Notes: a model not told the origin generated them from the sequence alone. A DNA stretch of 64,000 nt from Epiperipatus broadwayi (GCA_028023455.1 JAQFVV010013061.1:222275-286274); one strand, 5' to 3'; counted from the first letter of the stretch, positions 47,370 to 59,120 are shown. Program-made: numbers and translations.

Positions 47370-48560
47370 TAAATAATAATAGTTTATCTTGAATAATAGA
47401 ATATAACACTTACATGTACTTTAGCATAACATTGGGACAATTTAAATGATCAGCTGGGAGCAAAATTGACATATCTTTTAGTGGTTTTTAAGTACACATT
47501 TCGCAAACAAATAATATATTAAATTTTCAACTTGAACTCTGGAGGAGGAAAAACAATTTCACTATTAAACTTTGCTAAATAAACTTAGTTATAGCTGTCT
47601 TAAAAGTTTGTTTGATTACCCTCTTAAAAGTAATAATAATTGACTCTGCCCTCTTAAAAGTAATAATGAATTCCTTTTATAGATTTTTTTAATAATCATT
47701 ACCTCACATTGTTCTTTTCCAATTGTTTACGGCAATGGTGACATCATCAGAAAAAGATTGTCAATCACTCCTCCCTCTTGCAAACTTACTTAAATATGCA
47801 AAAACTTGAGACAGTAAAAAAAAAATAGAGATGAAAAAAAAAAAATTTCGTCTTTTAAATAGATGGGGAAAAAAATATTGAACTAATAATTAAATATTTT
47901 TAAAGCAGTAGAGTAAAACTGATGACAATTGTTTTAATAAATAAAATATTTTACAGTATTTGTCATATCCACCAGTCCATAATTCATTAATTTATTTAAA
48001 ATGTAATTAAGTTAGTTTTTAATACTATTATTGACAAAATTAAATATTTGAATGTGATGTGGGATATTTAATGGTTTCATGAAACATAAGAATGAAAAAT
48101 GAAGTTGGATAATGCATGAATATTCAGTAGTAATATGCTATAGATATTACACTGGTATGACTGAAATGACAATGTGAATGATGATGAGTGAAACATATTT
48201 TACTGTTTATGCTATAAATTTAAAATGTATAAAACAAATGGACTAGAAAATCATTCTAACAAAACTGAATACTGCTTTATGAGCAAATAAAACAAGTAAG
48301 CAACAACTTGAACTGTACTGACTATGCATATAATAAACTATCCCCTATTCTATCACTGATTATACCCCAAACAAGATACTAAACATTTAAGAAATATTTT
48401 AATTACACCTACACTTATTTTTAATTACAGTTTTAAGCTAAAATAAAAAAAATTTAAAAATTTCATGTTATTTTTTTTTTTTTTTAAAGAGGATTATATC
48501 AGATATTACTGATATACTACCACACTACTACAATGACTATTTCTGGTGCCAAACTAGAAG
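47370..48560. other. Spacer, no gene seen
   Basis: A+T-rich. A CCCTCTTAAAAGTAATAAT block occurs twice near 47620-47670. No other feature recognised. Confidence 0.5.
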
Positions 48561-48563
48561 GTC

Positions 48564-48566
<3 letters not shown>

Positions 48567-48599
<33 letters not shown>

Positions 48600-48668
48600 A
48601 TTTTATATATGTATTGCAATTGTATTTATATATATATATATATATATATAAATACAATTGCAATACAT
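48567..48668. repeat. Two (TA)n tracts, the second inside a perfect hairpin
   Basis: (TA)n at 48567-48597 and 48627-48651. The second is flanked by GTATTGCAATTGTATTTA and its exact complement TAAATACAATTGCAATAC, making a hairpin at 48611-48668. Confidence 0.85.
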
Positions 48669-48984
48669 TTATAAAAATTATTAATTATAAATATTTTATT
48701 TTTTTATACATATTTTCCTTCATAGAAAATACATAGTAAAACAATACTCTGTTTCTCCTCTCAAATATTTTACAATAAAGATATAATAATTTGACTTTTA
48801 AAATTGGCATATACAAATATAATTAATTTATAAAAATAAGGCATGTGCCAGTTTTCATATTCATTTATTGTCATAATATTACTATCATTATTTTGAAGTC
48901 TTGAAATCAAGGACATCACCTTTCTTGTAAATGTATAATAAAACAAAAATAAATATATTCATAATTAACTATTATATACAGTCT

Positions 48985-49498
48985 TTCAATCTGAAGATGT
49001 ACTTTCAGTTAATTCCTTAACTTGCCTAAACTGCTGTTAGATTAGAAAAAAACATAATGGAAGCAAGCATCATCAACTCAAATCCCATGAATCCCAAATT
49101 TTAATGTTATCAGCTTGATTATCAATTATATTCATTTTATTTCTATTTAATAAAATTTCTTCCTTATTTTTTCTTTTATTATGGTTTTTTTCTTCATGAA
49201 GATTCTTAACACTTTCAATATTAAACTTAAATTCATATTTACATGTCCTTTCATGATCCAAAAAAACTAAAGCAGTTATTAAATCATTATTATTTTTATT
49301 ATTTTTCACATGCATGTATAACAATTCATGCTCCTTAATTTTTTTTTCAATACTTCACTTTGATCCACCTATATATATATAACATACATCCACAAAAAAA
49401 TTGATATACAACATTACTTTTCTGCTTGTTATGTATGATATTTTAGAATTATTCACTAATTTATTAACATTATTTGTAATACAAAATGAGACATTAAA

Positions 49499-49534
<36 letters not shown>

Positions 49535-49550
49535 TATATATATAAGTGAA

Positions 49551-49587
<37 letters not shown>

Positions 49588-49770
49588 TTAAAATATTTCA
49601 CTTGAGCATTCATAATATAGGGGGTATTCATTTTTTATTATCAATCTTCAACTCCTTTAAACCATTATAACTCTTTTTACATTGACATAAAGTATTGTTA
49701 ATCTATTCTATCTTATAACCAACTTCAAGGAATTATTTTTTTAATTTATCACACTGGTAATGCATAATTT
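48985..49770 (-). pseudogene. PLE-2: Penelope-like remnant with (TA)n inside the coding part
   Basis: Minus-strand blocks in PLE order: GYKIEQINNTLCQCKKSYN (about 49670-49730), KKWIP and AQVKYFKD (about 49595-49640), then a (TA)n-rich insertion at 49502-49590. They continue with FNVSFCITNNVNKLVNNSK (49430-49500), FCGCMLYI (the Cys/GIY-YIG region), VFLDHERTCKYEFKFNIES and DNIKIWDSW ending at 49076. Many frameshifts. The right end meets PLE-3 head to head near 49770. It is a different subfamily from PLE-1, marked by LDHERTCKY instead of FDHNKSC. Confidence 0.7.
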
Positions 49771-50520
49771 TTCATTGTGATAAATTAAAAAATATTGAGA
49801 CATTTTCTAAGGAATTGCTTGAAGTTGGTTATAAGATGGAACAGTTTAACAATATTTTATGTTAATTTAAAAAGACTTATAATTGTTTAAAGGAGTTCAA
49901 TATTGATAGTAAAAAATGGGTATCTATCCATATATTTCAATTGCTCAAGTGAAATGTTTTAAAGAAATACATAATAATGTGTTTAATGTTTCATTTTGTG
50001 TTACAGATAATGTTAATAAACTAGTTAATAATTCTAAAAATGTCCTACCTGTTAAGCAAAAAAGGATCGTTGTGCATCAAATTTTTTGTAGATGTATGTT
50101 ATCACATATAGGTGAATGAAGGTGCAGTATTATAAAAGTTATATAATTATGTGAAAAGTAAAAATAATAATGATTTAATGACAGTTTCAGTTTTTTTGGA
50201 TCATGAAAGGACATGTAAATATAAATTTAAGTTTGATATTGAAATTGGTAAGATTCTTCATGAAGAGAAACCATAATAAAAGTAAAATTAAGGAAGCAAT
50301 TTTAATAAATAGAAATAAATTGAATATTATTAATAGACAAACTGCTAACATTAAAATTTGGAATTCATAGGATTTGACTTAATGATGTTTGCTTTCCATT
50401 TTGTTTTTTTGAATTTAACAGAAGTTGAGGCAGGCTAATGAATTAACTGAAAGTACTTCTGCATATTTAAAGACTGTGTATAATAGTTAATTTACTATTA
50501 TATTTATAATTTTTATTGTT
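49771..50520 (+). pseudogene. PLE-3: inverted partner of PLE-2
   Basis: Plus-strand blocks mirror PLE-2: LLEVGYKMEQFNNILC (from about 49815), AQVKCFKEIHNNVFNVSFC, VNKLVNNSKNVLPVKQKR, CRCMLSHIG. Then, in another frame, FLDHERTCKYKFKFDIE, IKEAILINRNKLN and TANIKIWNS end near 50370. The 3' untranslated part contains TGAAAGTACTTCTGCA and TTAATTTACTATTATA. Together with PLE-2 it forms an inverted repeat of roughly 1.4 kb with the 3' ends outward. Confidence 0.7.
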
Positions 50521-50568
50521 ATTAGACTAGTTTTTTAAATAATGAACATTTTATTTGTTTATATATGC

Positions 50569-50697
50569 AACCCATGAAAATCTTTGTTTTCAATATATAT
50601 ATATGCAGTCTTTCAATCTGCATATATATATATATATATATATTGAACCCATGAAAATCTTTGTTTTCAATATATATATATGCAGTCTTTCAATCTG
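50569..50697. repeat. Short tandem duplication with (TA)n
   Basis: ACCCATGAAAATCTTTGTTT followed by (TA)n and GCAGTCTTTCAATCTG occurs twice, about 77 bp apart, between PLE-3 and PLE-4. Confidence 0.75.
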
Positions 50698-51125
50698 CAG
50701 AAGTACTTTTGGTTATTTTCTTAACCCTCATCAATTGCCTTTAAAGTAAAAAATTATAAGGAAGCAAATGTCATCAACTCAAACTCCAAATTTTAACATT
50801 AGCGGCTTATCTATTAATTATTTTCATTTTATTTCTATTTATTAAAATTACCTCCTTAATCTTTTTTTATTATAGTTTTTTTTCATAAAAAATCTTATCA
50901 TTTTCAAGATCAAACTTAAATTTATATTTACATGTTCTTTCATGATCCAAGAAACCTGAAGCAGTCATTAAATCATAATTATTTTTATTTTTCACACACT
51001 TGTATAACAATTCATTCTTCTTTAATTTTTTCTCGATACTGCACCTTGATTTACATATACAAGATAATACCCACCCACAAAAACTTGGATACACAGCATT
51101 ACATTTTTGCTTGACAGGTATGACA
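50698..51125 (-). pseudogene. PLE-4: Penelope-like remnant
   Basis: Minus strand: NVIPVKQKCNAVYPSFCGW (about 51055-51111), CKSRCSIEKKLKKNELLYKC, FLDHERTCKYKFKFDLEND (about 50895-50950), then a 3' region with AAAGTACTTCTGCAGATTG. Same subfamily as PLE-2, PLE-3 and PLE-5. The right end lies at the palindrome TTGACAGGTATGACATTTT, where PLE-5 begins in the opposite direction. Confidence 0.65.
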
Positions 51126-51600
51126 TTTTTAGAATTATACCTGTCAAGCAAAAGAGTAATGATGTGTATTAATTTTTTGTGAATGTGTGTTATGATATAT
51201 AGATAAATCAAAGTGTAGTATTGAGAAAATTTTTAAGAAGAATGAATTGTTAAACAAGTGTATAAAAAGTAAAAATAATTACAATTTAATGACTGCTTCA
51301 GGTTTCTTGGATCATGAAAAGACATGTAAACATAAATTTAAGTGTGATCTTAAAAATGTTAAAAATTTTTATGAAGAGAAACTATAATAAAACAAAAATT
51401 AAGATGGCAATTTTAATAAATAGAAATAAAATGAATATAATTAATAGACAAGCTTCTAATGTTGAAATTTGGATTAATGAGATTTGAATTAATGACATTT
51501 GCTTTTGTTATGTTTTTGAATTTAACAACAGTTGAGGAGGGTTAAAGAATTAACTGAAAGTTCTTCTGAGATTGAAAGATTGTATATAATAGTTAATTAT
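51126..51600 (+). pseudogene. PLE-5: inverted partner of PLE-4
   Basis: Plus strand from ACCTGTCAAGCAAAAGAGTA through blocks matching FLDHEKTCKHKFKCDLKNV (about 51305-51360), and INRNKMNIINRQAS (about 51415-51460), to TGAAAGTTCTTCTGAGATTG. Only the C-terminal part is present. With PLE-4 it makes an inverted repeat of about 0.8 kb. Confidence 0.6.
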
Positions 51601-51804
51601 CATTATAATTATTATTGTTATGATTTTATATATATATATAATCATTAAAAACCAGTATATATATATATAATCATTAAAAACCAGTGAACACAGACAATCT
51701 CAATATCAATAACCATCAACAATCTTAAACTGTTGTCAAGTGTTGAGTGGTTTTTAATGATTACTTATAAACCCATTTCACCTCGAGTATTATTACACTT
51801 ATTT

Positions 51805-51889
51805 AATATATATATATAAACAAAAATGCAAGTTAAAAAACTTACATCATTATGGTAGAACGCCATCTGTATATATATATATATATATA
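51805..51889. repeat. Internally deleted RZ-B remnant between (TA)n tracts
   Basis: AAACAAAAATGCAAGTTAAA at about 51819 and GGTAGAACGCCATCTGT at about 51851-51867 are the two outer ends of the RZ-B array, in the same relative orientation as in the array read on the minus strand. Only about ten unrelated bases lie between them. (TA)n adjoins both sides, as for the array. Confidence 0.7.
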
Positions 51890-52061
51890 AATCATAATGA
51901 TGTCTGATTTCTTAAAACAATAAGATATTACTAACTCACATATAAAAATATTAATTCAGCATAGTTATTATTATGTGATTAAATAAAATCTTTAGAAATG
52001 TAACCTAGCATTAAAAATATTGCAGTATAGCTAAGATTATAAAGTTAAAAAGAAAGAAATT

Positions 52062-52137
52062 GTCAAGCATTGGTGGCCTAGCGGTTTGCATAGCTGCTTC
52101 CTAATCAACGCTTTGACATATAATAAAAAAAAAAGAA
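52062..52137 (+). mobile_element. tRNA-like SINE, copy 5 (internally deleted)
   Basis: GTCAAGCATTGGTGGCCTAG with A-box-like TGGCCTAGCGGT. The B box is missing. The copy ends AACGCTTTGACATATAAT and an A run. Confidence 0.7.
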
Positions 52138-53985
52138 AAAAGTAAAATAAAACATTTTACTTTGGGCAAATGGAATATACATGTTGTTCCCCTTCATTTT
52201 AAAGCTTCAATATCACTTAACCACCCAAGAAGCTAATGACATGATAAATATATAAAATCAATAAATATTAAATGTCTGAAGGTTGGTCTCATATTTAATG
52301 TGAAAATAAGAAATAATGATATTATTAAATTTGTTGCATTTTTAACTGTGATCATTTCAATCTATTTTTTAATAATAAACTCTATCTATGTACAATCATC
52401 AGATACTAAATTCAAGTTAATATAATTTACTAGTAATATTTACTGAGGCTATAACCTCGATAATATGCGTACAAAATGCGATAGTAGGGACCTCTACAGG
52501 TGTTTAACGACAAGATATAAAGATTAAATATGAATAAGTAATAAAAAGTGTTATTCAAGAATATTTCCAAAGTCTTTTAAGGTAAAGTATTGAATGGTCA
52601 AAAACTAGGTAGGTATCTGACTCACAGAGTGTTTCCTTTTTCTCTTTCTATTTTCGATTCTCTATTATTTCTTATTGTATTTGGTCATTCATGTTTACAT
52701 ATAAATCGTTCTTCATATACGATGCAAGTTGTTGATGATTTCTTTATTCTAAGTGTTATAGTGGGGTTATATGGTTGTGCGATTATATTTCTTTTTTATG
52801 TTCACAGCAATTTTGTCTTCATTATTTTTCTTTCTTTTATTTTCATCTGTCTTAAAGCAGGCGCCCCCAGCTTTGGTATACAAAGATGATAAGTAGTTTA
52901 GCAGATTGAATATGTTAGTTGTAATCTTACATAAAGCAGTAGTCATCGTAAAATTTATTTATTTATTCTTTATTCTATCTTCGATCCTTTTTTGAAGTAA
53001 AAGAAGCCATACTACTTTCAATAATAATTAATAATGATGGTGATGATATAAATACATATTTAAGATGTTTTGTGTTTTAATCATGTTATATGAATTATTA
53101 AAAGTTTATCTATTCTTATGCAAATTTTATTTTTAGTATTTGGTAAAAACAGGGTTAACATTTGTGTTTCTCATTTCTTTTCTGATTTGAATCACTAGTA
53201 GATCTAGGTTTTCAGAAACCTTTAAAACAAAACTCCAGGAAATCAGATGATCTGCCACAATGATAGATTTGAAAAATAATAAGCTCATCACATGACTAAT
53301 CATGTGACTAAATAAATAAAATTTTTAGCTTCTCTTTGCCAGACATACAATTTGTCTATGCCAACAAGTAAATGATAAATAACACTGATCTTTTTTTAAA
53401 AAAATTCTGATGAAAATTTAAATAGAATTCTAAATAAGAGTCACGAACTCTTTTTGAATTTGAACTTAAATCCATTTATATGCTGCTGTTTAATGCAATC
53501 TGTCTTATAGTAATGACACTTTTTTGTTTAACTATGTAAATTTAAAATAAGAAAAAATTTGGTTATACAATATATATATCGCTACATTTTTGTTAAAATT
53601 ATAAAGCCACATTAAAGCCATAATATATCAAAGATCGAAATTAGACTTTATAATAAACTTATATATATATACTCTTAACCATTCCAAGTCATAAAATTTC
53701 TTTAACCCAATTATAATTTGTATTCCAAATGCTTCACTCTGCCATTTTTAATGTACTCAGATTACACATTGATCTAATGTTCATTCCAACCTCGCTTCTA
53801 ATACCATTTACTTGTATCACTTTAATCACCAGAGTACCTATTTTAGACTTATTCACCAATGCAGTTAATATAAATGTATATTTTATGATTACAATGTTAT
53901 TTAGCACAAGTTCAACTTAAATGCCCATGATGAAATACTTTATTTGTTTAAATATACATTCATGAATACATTGCCATAAAATTGC
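52138..53985. other. Spacer, one hydrophobic open frame of unknown status
   Basis: The frame at 52590-52889 (99 codons, plus) is strongly hydrophobic (Phe/Ile/Leu), as expected from T-rich DNA. It has no family motif and is not called as a gene. Confidence 0.45.
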
Positions 53986-53999
53986 AAATTTAGTTTCTT

Positions 54000-54590
54000 T
54001 ACTTGTATTCCATATAAATAAAGTTTTACACATAATCAATCGAATTATACATAACTCGAAATAATAATATGTTATTTGTATGCAATTTAATTTAATATCA
54101 TCTAATCAATTTTCATTCACAAATGAACTTTCTCAAGGTGCCATTTTTAAATTTAATCATGTGACAGTAAACATTCTACAGTATTATACACTCTCTAATG
54201 GTCATCATTAGAAACAAACCCATGAAAAAAGACATATTATTATAAATTTATACATATGTATACATCCATTATATATATTTTTATTCATCTTTTTCTTTCT
54301 TATAACTACTATCTATCATCAAATAAATAACCTCCCTCTCATACTATCAATATATATATATACATTCATATATGTTACAGCTTCTTATTTTATAACATTG
54401 ATAATTAAAATTAATTTAAATATATATTAAATTAAATTGCATATATTTCAGTTGTCTATTATTTCGAATTATGTATAATTTGATTGATTAAATGTTTATA
54501 AGTTTTTGACAACATTATGGTCATATAAGTTACTGGAAAATGACTATAAGAAACGAAATAAAGTTTTATATATATACAAAAAGAATAAAA
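54000..54590. repeat. Inverted repeat (fold-back type)
   Basis: AATCAATCGAATTATACATA with GCAATTTAATTTAATATC at 54034-54105 is mirrored by GATATATTAAATTAAATTGC-like sequence and TTATGTATAATTTGATTGAT at about 54420-54500. The outer AATAAAGTTTTA blocks also recur near 54018 and 54558, the right-hand one without inversion. Arms are diverged. No protein is encoded. Confidence 0.55.
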
Positions 54591-54599
54591 ATAAATATT

Positions 54600-55744
54600 A
54601 AACTTAAGTTTGCATTTAAGCTTGATTTGTGATTTTTACATTTTTTTATCTATATGTCATTAAAATTTTTTTTCCTTTAAAAAAATGTGTTAAACTAATG
54701 TGTAAATTATTGTGTATATCAATTGTTTTCTCGTCTTAGGAAATGAAATGATCGCAGAAAATAATAATTAGTGAAGACAAAAATACTTCCAATTGAAAAC
54801 CGACAAAAATATCTCAGTCTATTTAATGCTAATTGATTTTTTCAAATCTAAATAAATTTTATTGAATATTTGAAAGTAAATTTACAATCAGAAAACGGTG
54901 TATAAGTGTTTTCCTAAGGCTCAGTTAAGATAACCTATCAGAAATAATTGCATTTAATCAAAAAAAAATTGAAATATTTTTTTAATAAACAGTCTTTTTT
55001 TTTTTTTTGTATATGATTAAATGTTAAAACTAACTTCTTCAATTTATAATAAATAATCGTATGGGTAATTTTTTATAAATATCACGTGACATTAGAACAT
55101 CCAAGTAGGCAGATTGAGTGAAAATTATTACATAATCTATCAAAAAATTTTTTTTTACTTTATATAGCTGCTATGAAGAAATAAATTTTAAGAAAAAAAT
55201 TCTATGGTGGTTACTCATTTTTTTTTATGACTTAGATGTAAGCTAAAGTAAAATACTGTGGGTTTTTTTTTTAATATGTAAAGAATGTTATACAAATCTA
55301 AACAGGACGTGACTGCTGTAATATGATGGTAAAAATATGCAAAATCTTGACACACATTTTATAATTGCATTAAACGTATCAATTTATATTATATTTAAAA
55401 ATCTAACAAATTATATATTACTTCAAACAAATAAATAAAGACATCAGAAAAATCCAAGATGCCTTACTGCCAACTAATTTTATCAGTTAGACTAGATCAT
55501 TATATTCTCTTCAATGTTATTTTTTACCATTTATACTTCATATTTTATTGTGACTTAATCTACAAATATACAACATTTATGTGATATAAATCATAGGTAA
55601 ACATTTTAAATATATATATCAATATTATCAAAAATGAAAATAAATGAAGTCCCTTCATGTTATTCTTTCATAAAAATTATAATATATATATAATCTTATA
55701 ATTATATATTAGCAAATATAGTAATCAAAAATTTTGAAAAGTAC
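54600..55744. other. Spacer, no gene seen
   Basis: A+T-rich sequence with several T or A homopolymers; nothing recognised. Confidence 0.5.
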
Positions 55745-56400
55745 AAAAAATATAATCACCACTTGGGAGTGCTTTCGGCTATCCTCATAATCTTTGTCAA
55801 CTAATACTTTGAAAGGTTAACTTTCCCATAATTCCATGATCTTAACATTTTTCTGTCTGTCTATTGATTAAGTCCTGCTTGCATTTATATATTAACATAG
55901 CTTTATTTTTTTTCCTTTTATTGTTTTTTCTTCCAATTTGCAATATTTTTAAATTATTATAATTGAAATTAAAACCACATATACATGATTTATTATGGTC
56001 ATAAAAAACAGAAGCTGATGCATTATTATTATCTTTACAATTTTATTTACAATTTTGAACCCTTTTTAATAAAACAGGTGCTCTTTAATTCTTTTTTCCA
56101 GAGTACATCTTGATTCCCCTATATATCTGCTACCACACCTATATATCCATTCATAAATATTGCAATTTTTATTTATAAATGAGGTTTTATCTTTAGAGTT
56201 ATTTAATAATTCATTTAATGTAGGAGATGCATAAAGTGCAATGTCACATCTACCTTTATAAATATTCCTTATGAAATTTGCTTATTGATTTTAAATATAT
56301 GGTATTGTTATCGAAGAATCAACCTTATTATTAAAATTTGTATTCTTATTATTAATACTTTTATTTTTATATTTTGTATAAAAAATTTTAAGAAATGTTA
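55745..56400 (-). pseudogene. PLE-6: Penelope-like remnant with GIY-YIG core
   Basis: Minus-strand blocks: KINKFHKEYL-type sequence, then NCNIYEWIYRCGSRYIGES and CTLEKRIKEH (about 56070-56165), the Cys-Gly...YIG core and following Arg-rich helix of the GIY-YIG-like endonuclease. These are followed by FYDHNKSCICGFNFNYNN and MELWES near 55830. The 3' end holds TTGACAAAGATTATGAGGA and GCCGAAAGCACTCCC, the hammerhead-like terminal motif with GCCGAAAGC still intact. The copy is interrupted by stops and meets PLE-7 head to head near 56400. Confidence 0.75.
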
Positions 56401-57600
56401 ATGAGAAAATAATACAATTTATAGTTGAAACATAAAGCTTTATTGATAAAAATATTTATACAGTTTTTAAGAAGAATTTTTATAAAATGGGTAATAGGAG
56501 GCCCATGGGTCTGATGAGAGTTGCCCAAATATGTAATTTTATAATTTCTACATACAATGAAAGTATTTTAAAAAAGGAATGTCATCAGAAAAATGTTACC
56601 TTATATTATCGATATGTTGCTGATATTTTTGTTTGAATCAAGCCAAATATAATTAAAGATTTGTTAAAAGAATTAAATAATATGGATCAAATAGATGAAA
56701 ATTTAAGGTGCATTCAGTTTCTTGATCTTAAGATAACTAGAAATGATGTAAGCTAGATTACTATATGACTATTAAACCAACAATAACAAGAGTTTATATT
56801 CCATATAAATTAAGAATACCCCTGTCACATAAAATTGCACATTTGACATCCTTATTAAGAAATGATAATCTTTGTAAATATTCATCAGATAAAGGTAAAA
56901 ATATTGAAATATATTCTAATGAATTGTTAAATGTTGGCTATAATTACAATTATATTTATAATACTATTAAAAATTTTAATATGAAATATAAAAATAAAAA
57001 TATTAATATTAAGGTTGATTTTTCTACTAATAAAAAAATTTGGATATCAATACCATATATTTCGAATCAACAAGCAAATTTCATAAGGAAAAATTTATAA
57101 AGGTATATGTGACATTGCATTTTATGCATCTCCTATATTAAATAAATTAATAAATAACTAAAGATAAAACCTCATTTATAAATAAAAATTGCATCATTTA
57201 TGAATGGATATGTAGGTATGATAGTGGATATGTAAGAGAATCAAGATGTACATTGGAAAAAAGAATTAAAGAGCACTTGCTATTATTTAAAAGGGTTCAA
57301 AATGCAAAACAAAATTGTGGAGATAATAATGCATCAGCTTCTGGTTTTTTACAACCATAATAAATCATGTATATATGGTTTTAATTTCAATTATAGTAAT
57401 GTAAAATTATTGCAAATTGAGAGAAATAACAATAAAAAGAAAATAAAGAAAGCTATTCTAATATATAAATACAAGCATGACTTAATCAATAGGCAGGCAG
57501 CAAATATAAAGTTCATGGAATTATGGGAAGGTTAATCTTTAAAAATATTAGTTGACAAAGACTACGAGGACAGTTGAAAGTGCTCCTAAGGGATGATTAT
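56401..57600 (+). pseudogene. PLE-7: Penelope-like element with reverse-transcriptase C-terminal half and GIY-YIG domain
   Basis: This is the longest PLE copy. Plus-strand blocks in order: PMGLMRVAQICNFI (about 56501, the conserved PMG region of PLE reverse transcriptase); YRYVADIFV (about 56604-56632, the palm YxDD motif with the first Asp changed to Ala); and CIQFLDLKITRND (about 56711). Then come PLSHKIAHLTSLLRNDN (56817-56867), WISIPYISNQQANFIRK, the degraded GIY-YIG segment YEWICRYDSGYVRES, CTLEKRIKEH, FYNHNKSCIYGFNFNYSN and FMELWEG to 57533. The 3' end carries the hammerhead-like motif at 57545-57590. Stops and frameshifts make it inactive. Confidence 0.8.
57545..57592 (+). other. Hammerhead-like motif at PLE-7 3' end
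   Basis: GTTGACAAAGACTACGAGG then ACAGTTGAAAGTGCTCC. The segment resembles CUGANGA - stem GACU/AGUY - GAAA, but with C3 as U, G8 as A and an extra A before stem II. The equivalents in PLE-1 and PLE-6 share the pattern. It is not a canonical hammerhead as it stands. Confidence 0.4.
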
Positions 57601-57696
57601 ATTTTTTGTACATTTCAAAATTTTTGTTACTGCATTTACTAATATTGTTTATAAGATAAATATAATGCTTTGAAGAAATACAGACATTTATTTATA

Positions 57697-57752
57697 TTAT
57701 TACATATATATATATATATATATGTAATAATATAAATAAACCCATGTAAATA

Positions 57753-57788
<36 letters not shown>
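57697..57788. repeat. (TA)n tracts between PLE-7 and PLE-8
   Basis: (TA)n at about 57704-57722, enclosed by TATTACATATA and its complement TATATGTAATA, and a second (TA)n at 57756-57788. Confidence 0.85.
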
Positions 57789-57790
<2 letters not shown>

Positions 57791-58610
57791 ACATATTTTA
57801 TGGGTTCATCCATGTTAAAAAAAAATTCAGATAAGTCACATCTGAAAGAAAAAATAAATCATATTAAGAGTGTTTTATTACCAATTAGTTATGATTATAA
57901 TGTTATAAAAAAGCCTTATTTCAAGCCCAAAATGGACAAAATAGGAAAAAAAAAGATGATAAATCAGCTATTAGAATTTGTGTTCCATATTGGATGTATA
58001 TTAAAATGCTATAATATAGATAAAGCATTTTCTCCTCATCAAAAGATCAACAATATAATAACCAAGTCTACAGATTCAATTCCTCTTCAATCTCATGGTG
58101 TTTATCAAATCTCATGTGAAAATTGTAAAACTTCTTATGTAGGTATGAGTAATCATCACATCAGTGTTAGGAGAAATGAGCATGCTAATGCAGTTAAACA
58201 ACACTCATCATTATCAGAACTCTCACTCCTTACTATATATTCAGGTCATAAAAGTGATTTTTCTAGTACCGGGATCATATCGAGATGTGATAATCTTTAC
58301 CAGTGCAAAATTAGAGAAGCCATTGAGATACATAAAAGGCTATATTGTATCAATAAGTGAGATGATGCATGCAAACTTCTTCCTATTTGGAAAGATTTTT
58401 TTAAAAAAACATTCTTAATTTAACATTTTTGCTATTGGTGAGACATTAATGTTTTTTTCAAACCAGTGATTGTAGCATCCTTACAACCATCTTTCTACCT
58501 TTTATCACCCAGTAGAAGACTTGTGCGATCATGTCAAAACATCTATATCAATATTTAAATTTTTTAACAAAGATGAACCCACCAAATATGTCTTTTCTAT
58601 TTCAACCCAT
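57789..58610 (+). pseudogene. PLE-8: Penelope-like element, third subfamily, best-preserved GIY-YIG domain
   Basis: A 202-codon frame (57752-58360) starts spuriously within (TA)n but then reads as a PLE C-terminus. LPISYDYNVIKKPYF is a linker. GVYQISCENCKTSYVGMSN (about 58098-58154) is the GIY...YIG core with its Cys pair. HISVRRNEHANAV holds the conserved Arg, and the KIREAIEIHKR segment (58306-58338) holds the likely catalytic Glu. All key residues of the family are visible, unlike in the other PLE copies. The reverse-transcriptase part is absent, so the copy is 5'-truncated. At 58505-58545 the sequence CAGTAGAAGACTTGTGCGAT and GTCAAAACATC resembles the PLE terminal motif after CpG decay (GTCGAAACGTC). 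(TA)n lies on both sides. Confidence 0.8.
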
Positions 58611-58613
58611 GAA

Positions 58614-58616
<3 letters not shown>

Positions 58617-58661
<45 letters not shown>

Positions 58662-58668
58662 TATTGAT

Positions 58669-58739
<71 letters not shown>

Positions 58740-58742
58740 TAT
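58617..58742. repeat. (TA)n cluster
   Basis: (TA)n at 58617-58658 and about 58668-58742, with two short TACATA/GTATA interruptions. Confidence 0.9.
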
Positions 58743-58759
58743 GTACAAATAATAATTAC

Positions 58760-59120
58760 CCACAAATGCCTTTTTGGCACATGATTTTGTGCCCTTTTCA
58801 AATGTTAAACATCTATTTTAACATTAACCAATTATGGCAGATAGAACATGATTATATGTTTTATAGTGAAAGTATATATAACAACAATAACAAAATAAAA
58901 TTTCAGTAAATAAAATATAAAAAATTTCCATATAGATTCAATATACTTTATAAGAATTGATTATATCATAACAATATATAGATTAAATAATACATATAGA
59001 CTGTACAACTTTATATATACTTCCATGGATAATTTTGAAACATTTTATATTAAGCATACTTTAAATAGTTGTATGAATATTTATAAAATTTCAATAAATT
59101 TGTTTAACAAATGGACAATT
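58760..59120. other. Spacer, no gene seen
   Basis: A+T-rich sequence with no recognised feature. Confidence 0.5.

Noticed and set aside
52590-52889. 99-codon hydrophobic frame as a membrane protein
   Set aside because: T-rich DNA commonly gives such Phe/Ile/Leu frames. There is no family motif or supporting context.
56505-56525. CTGATGAGAG resembling a hammerhead core
   Set aside because: It lies in the PLE-7 reverse-transcriptase frame (PMGLMR) and lacks a following stem II, GAAA and stem I.
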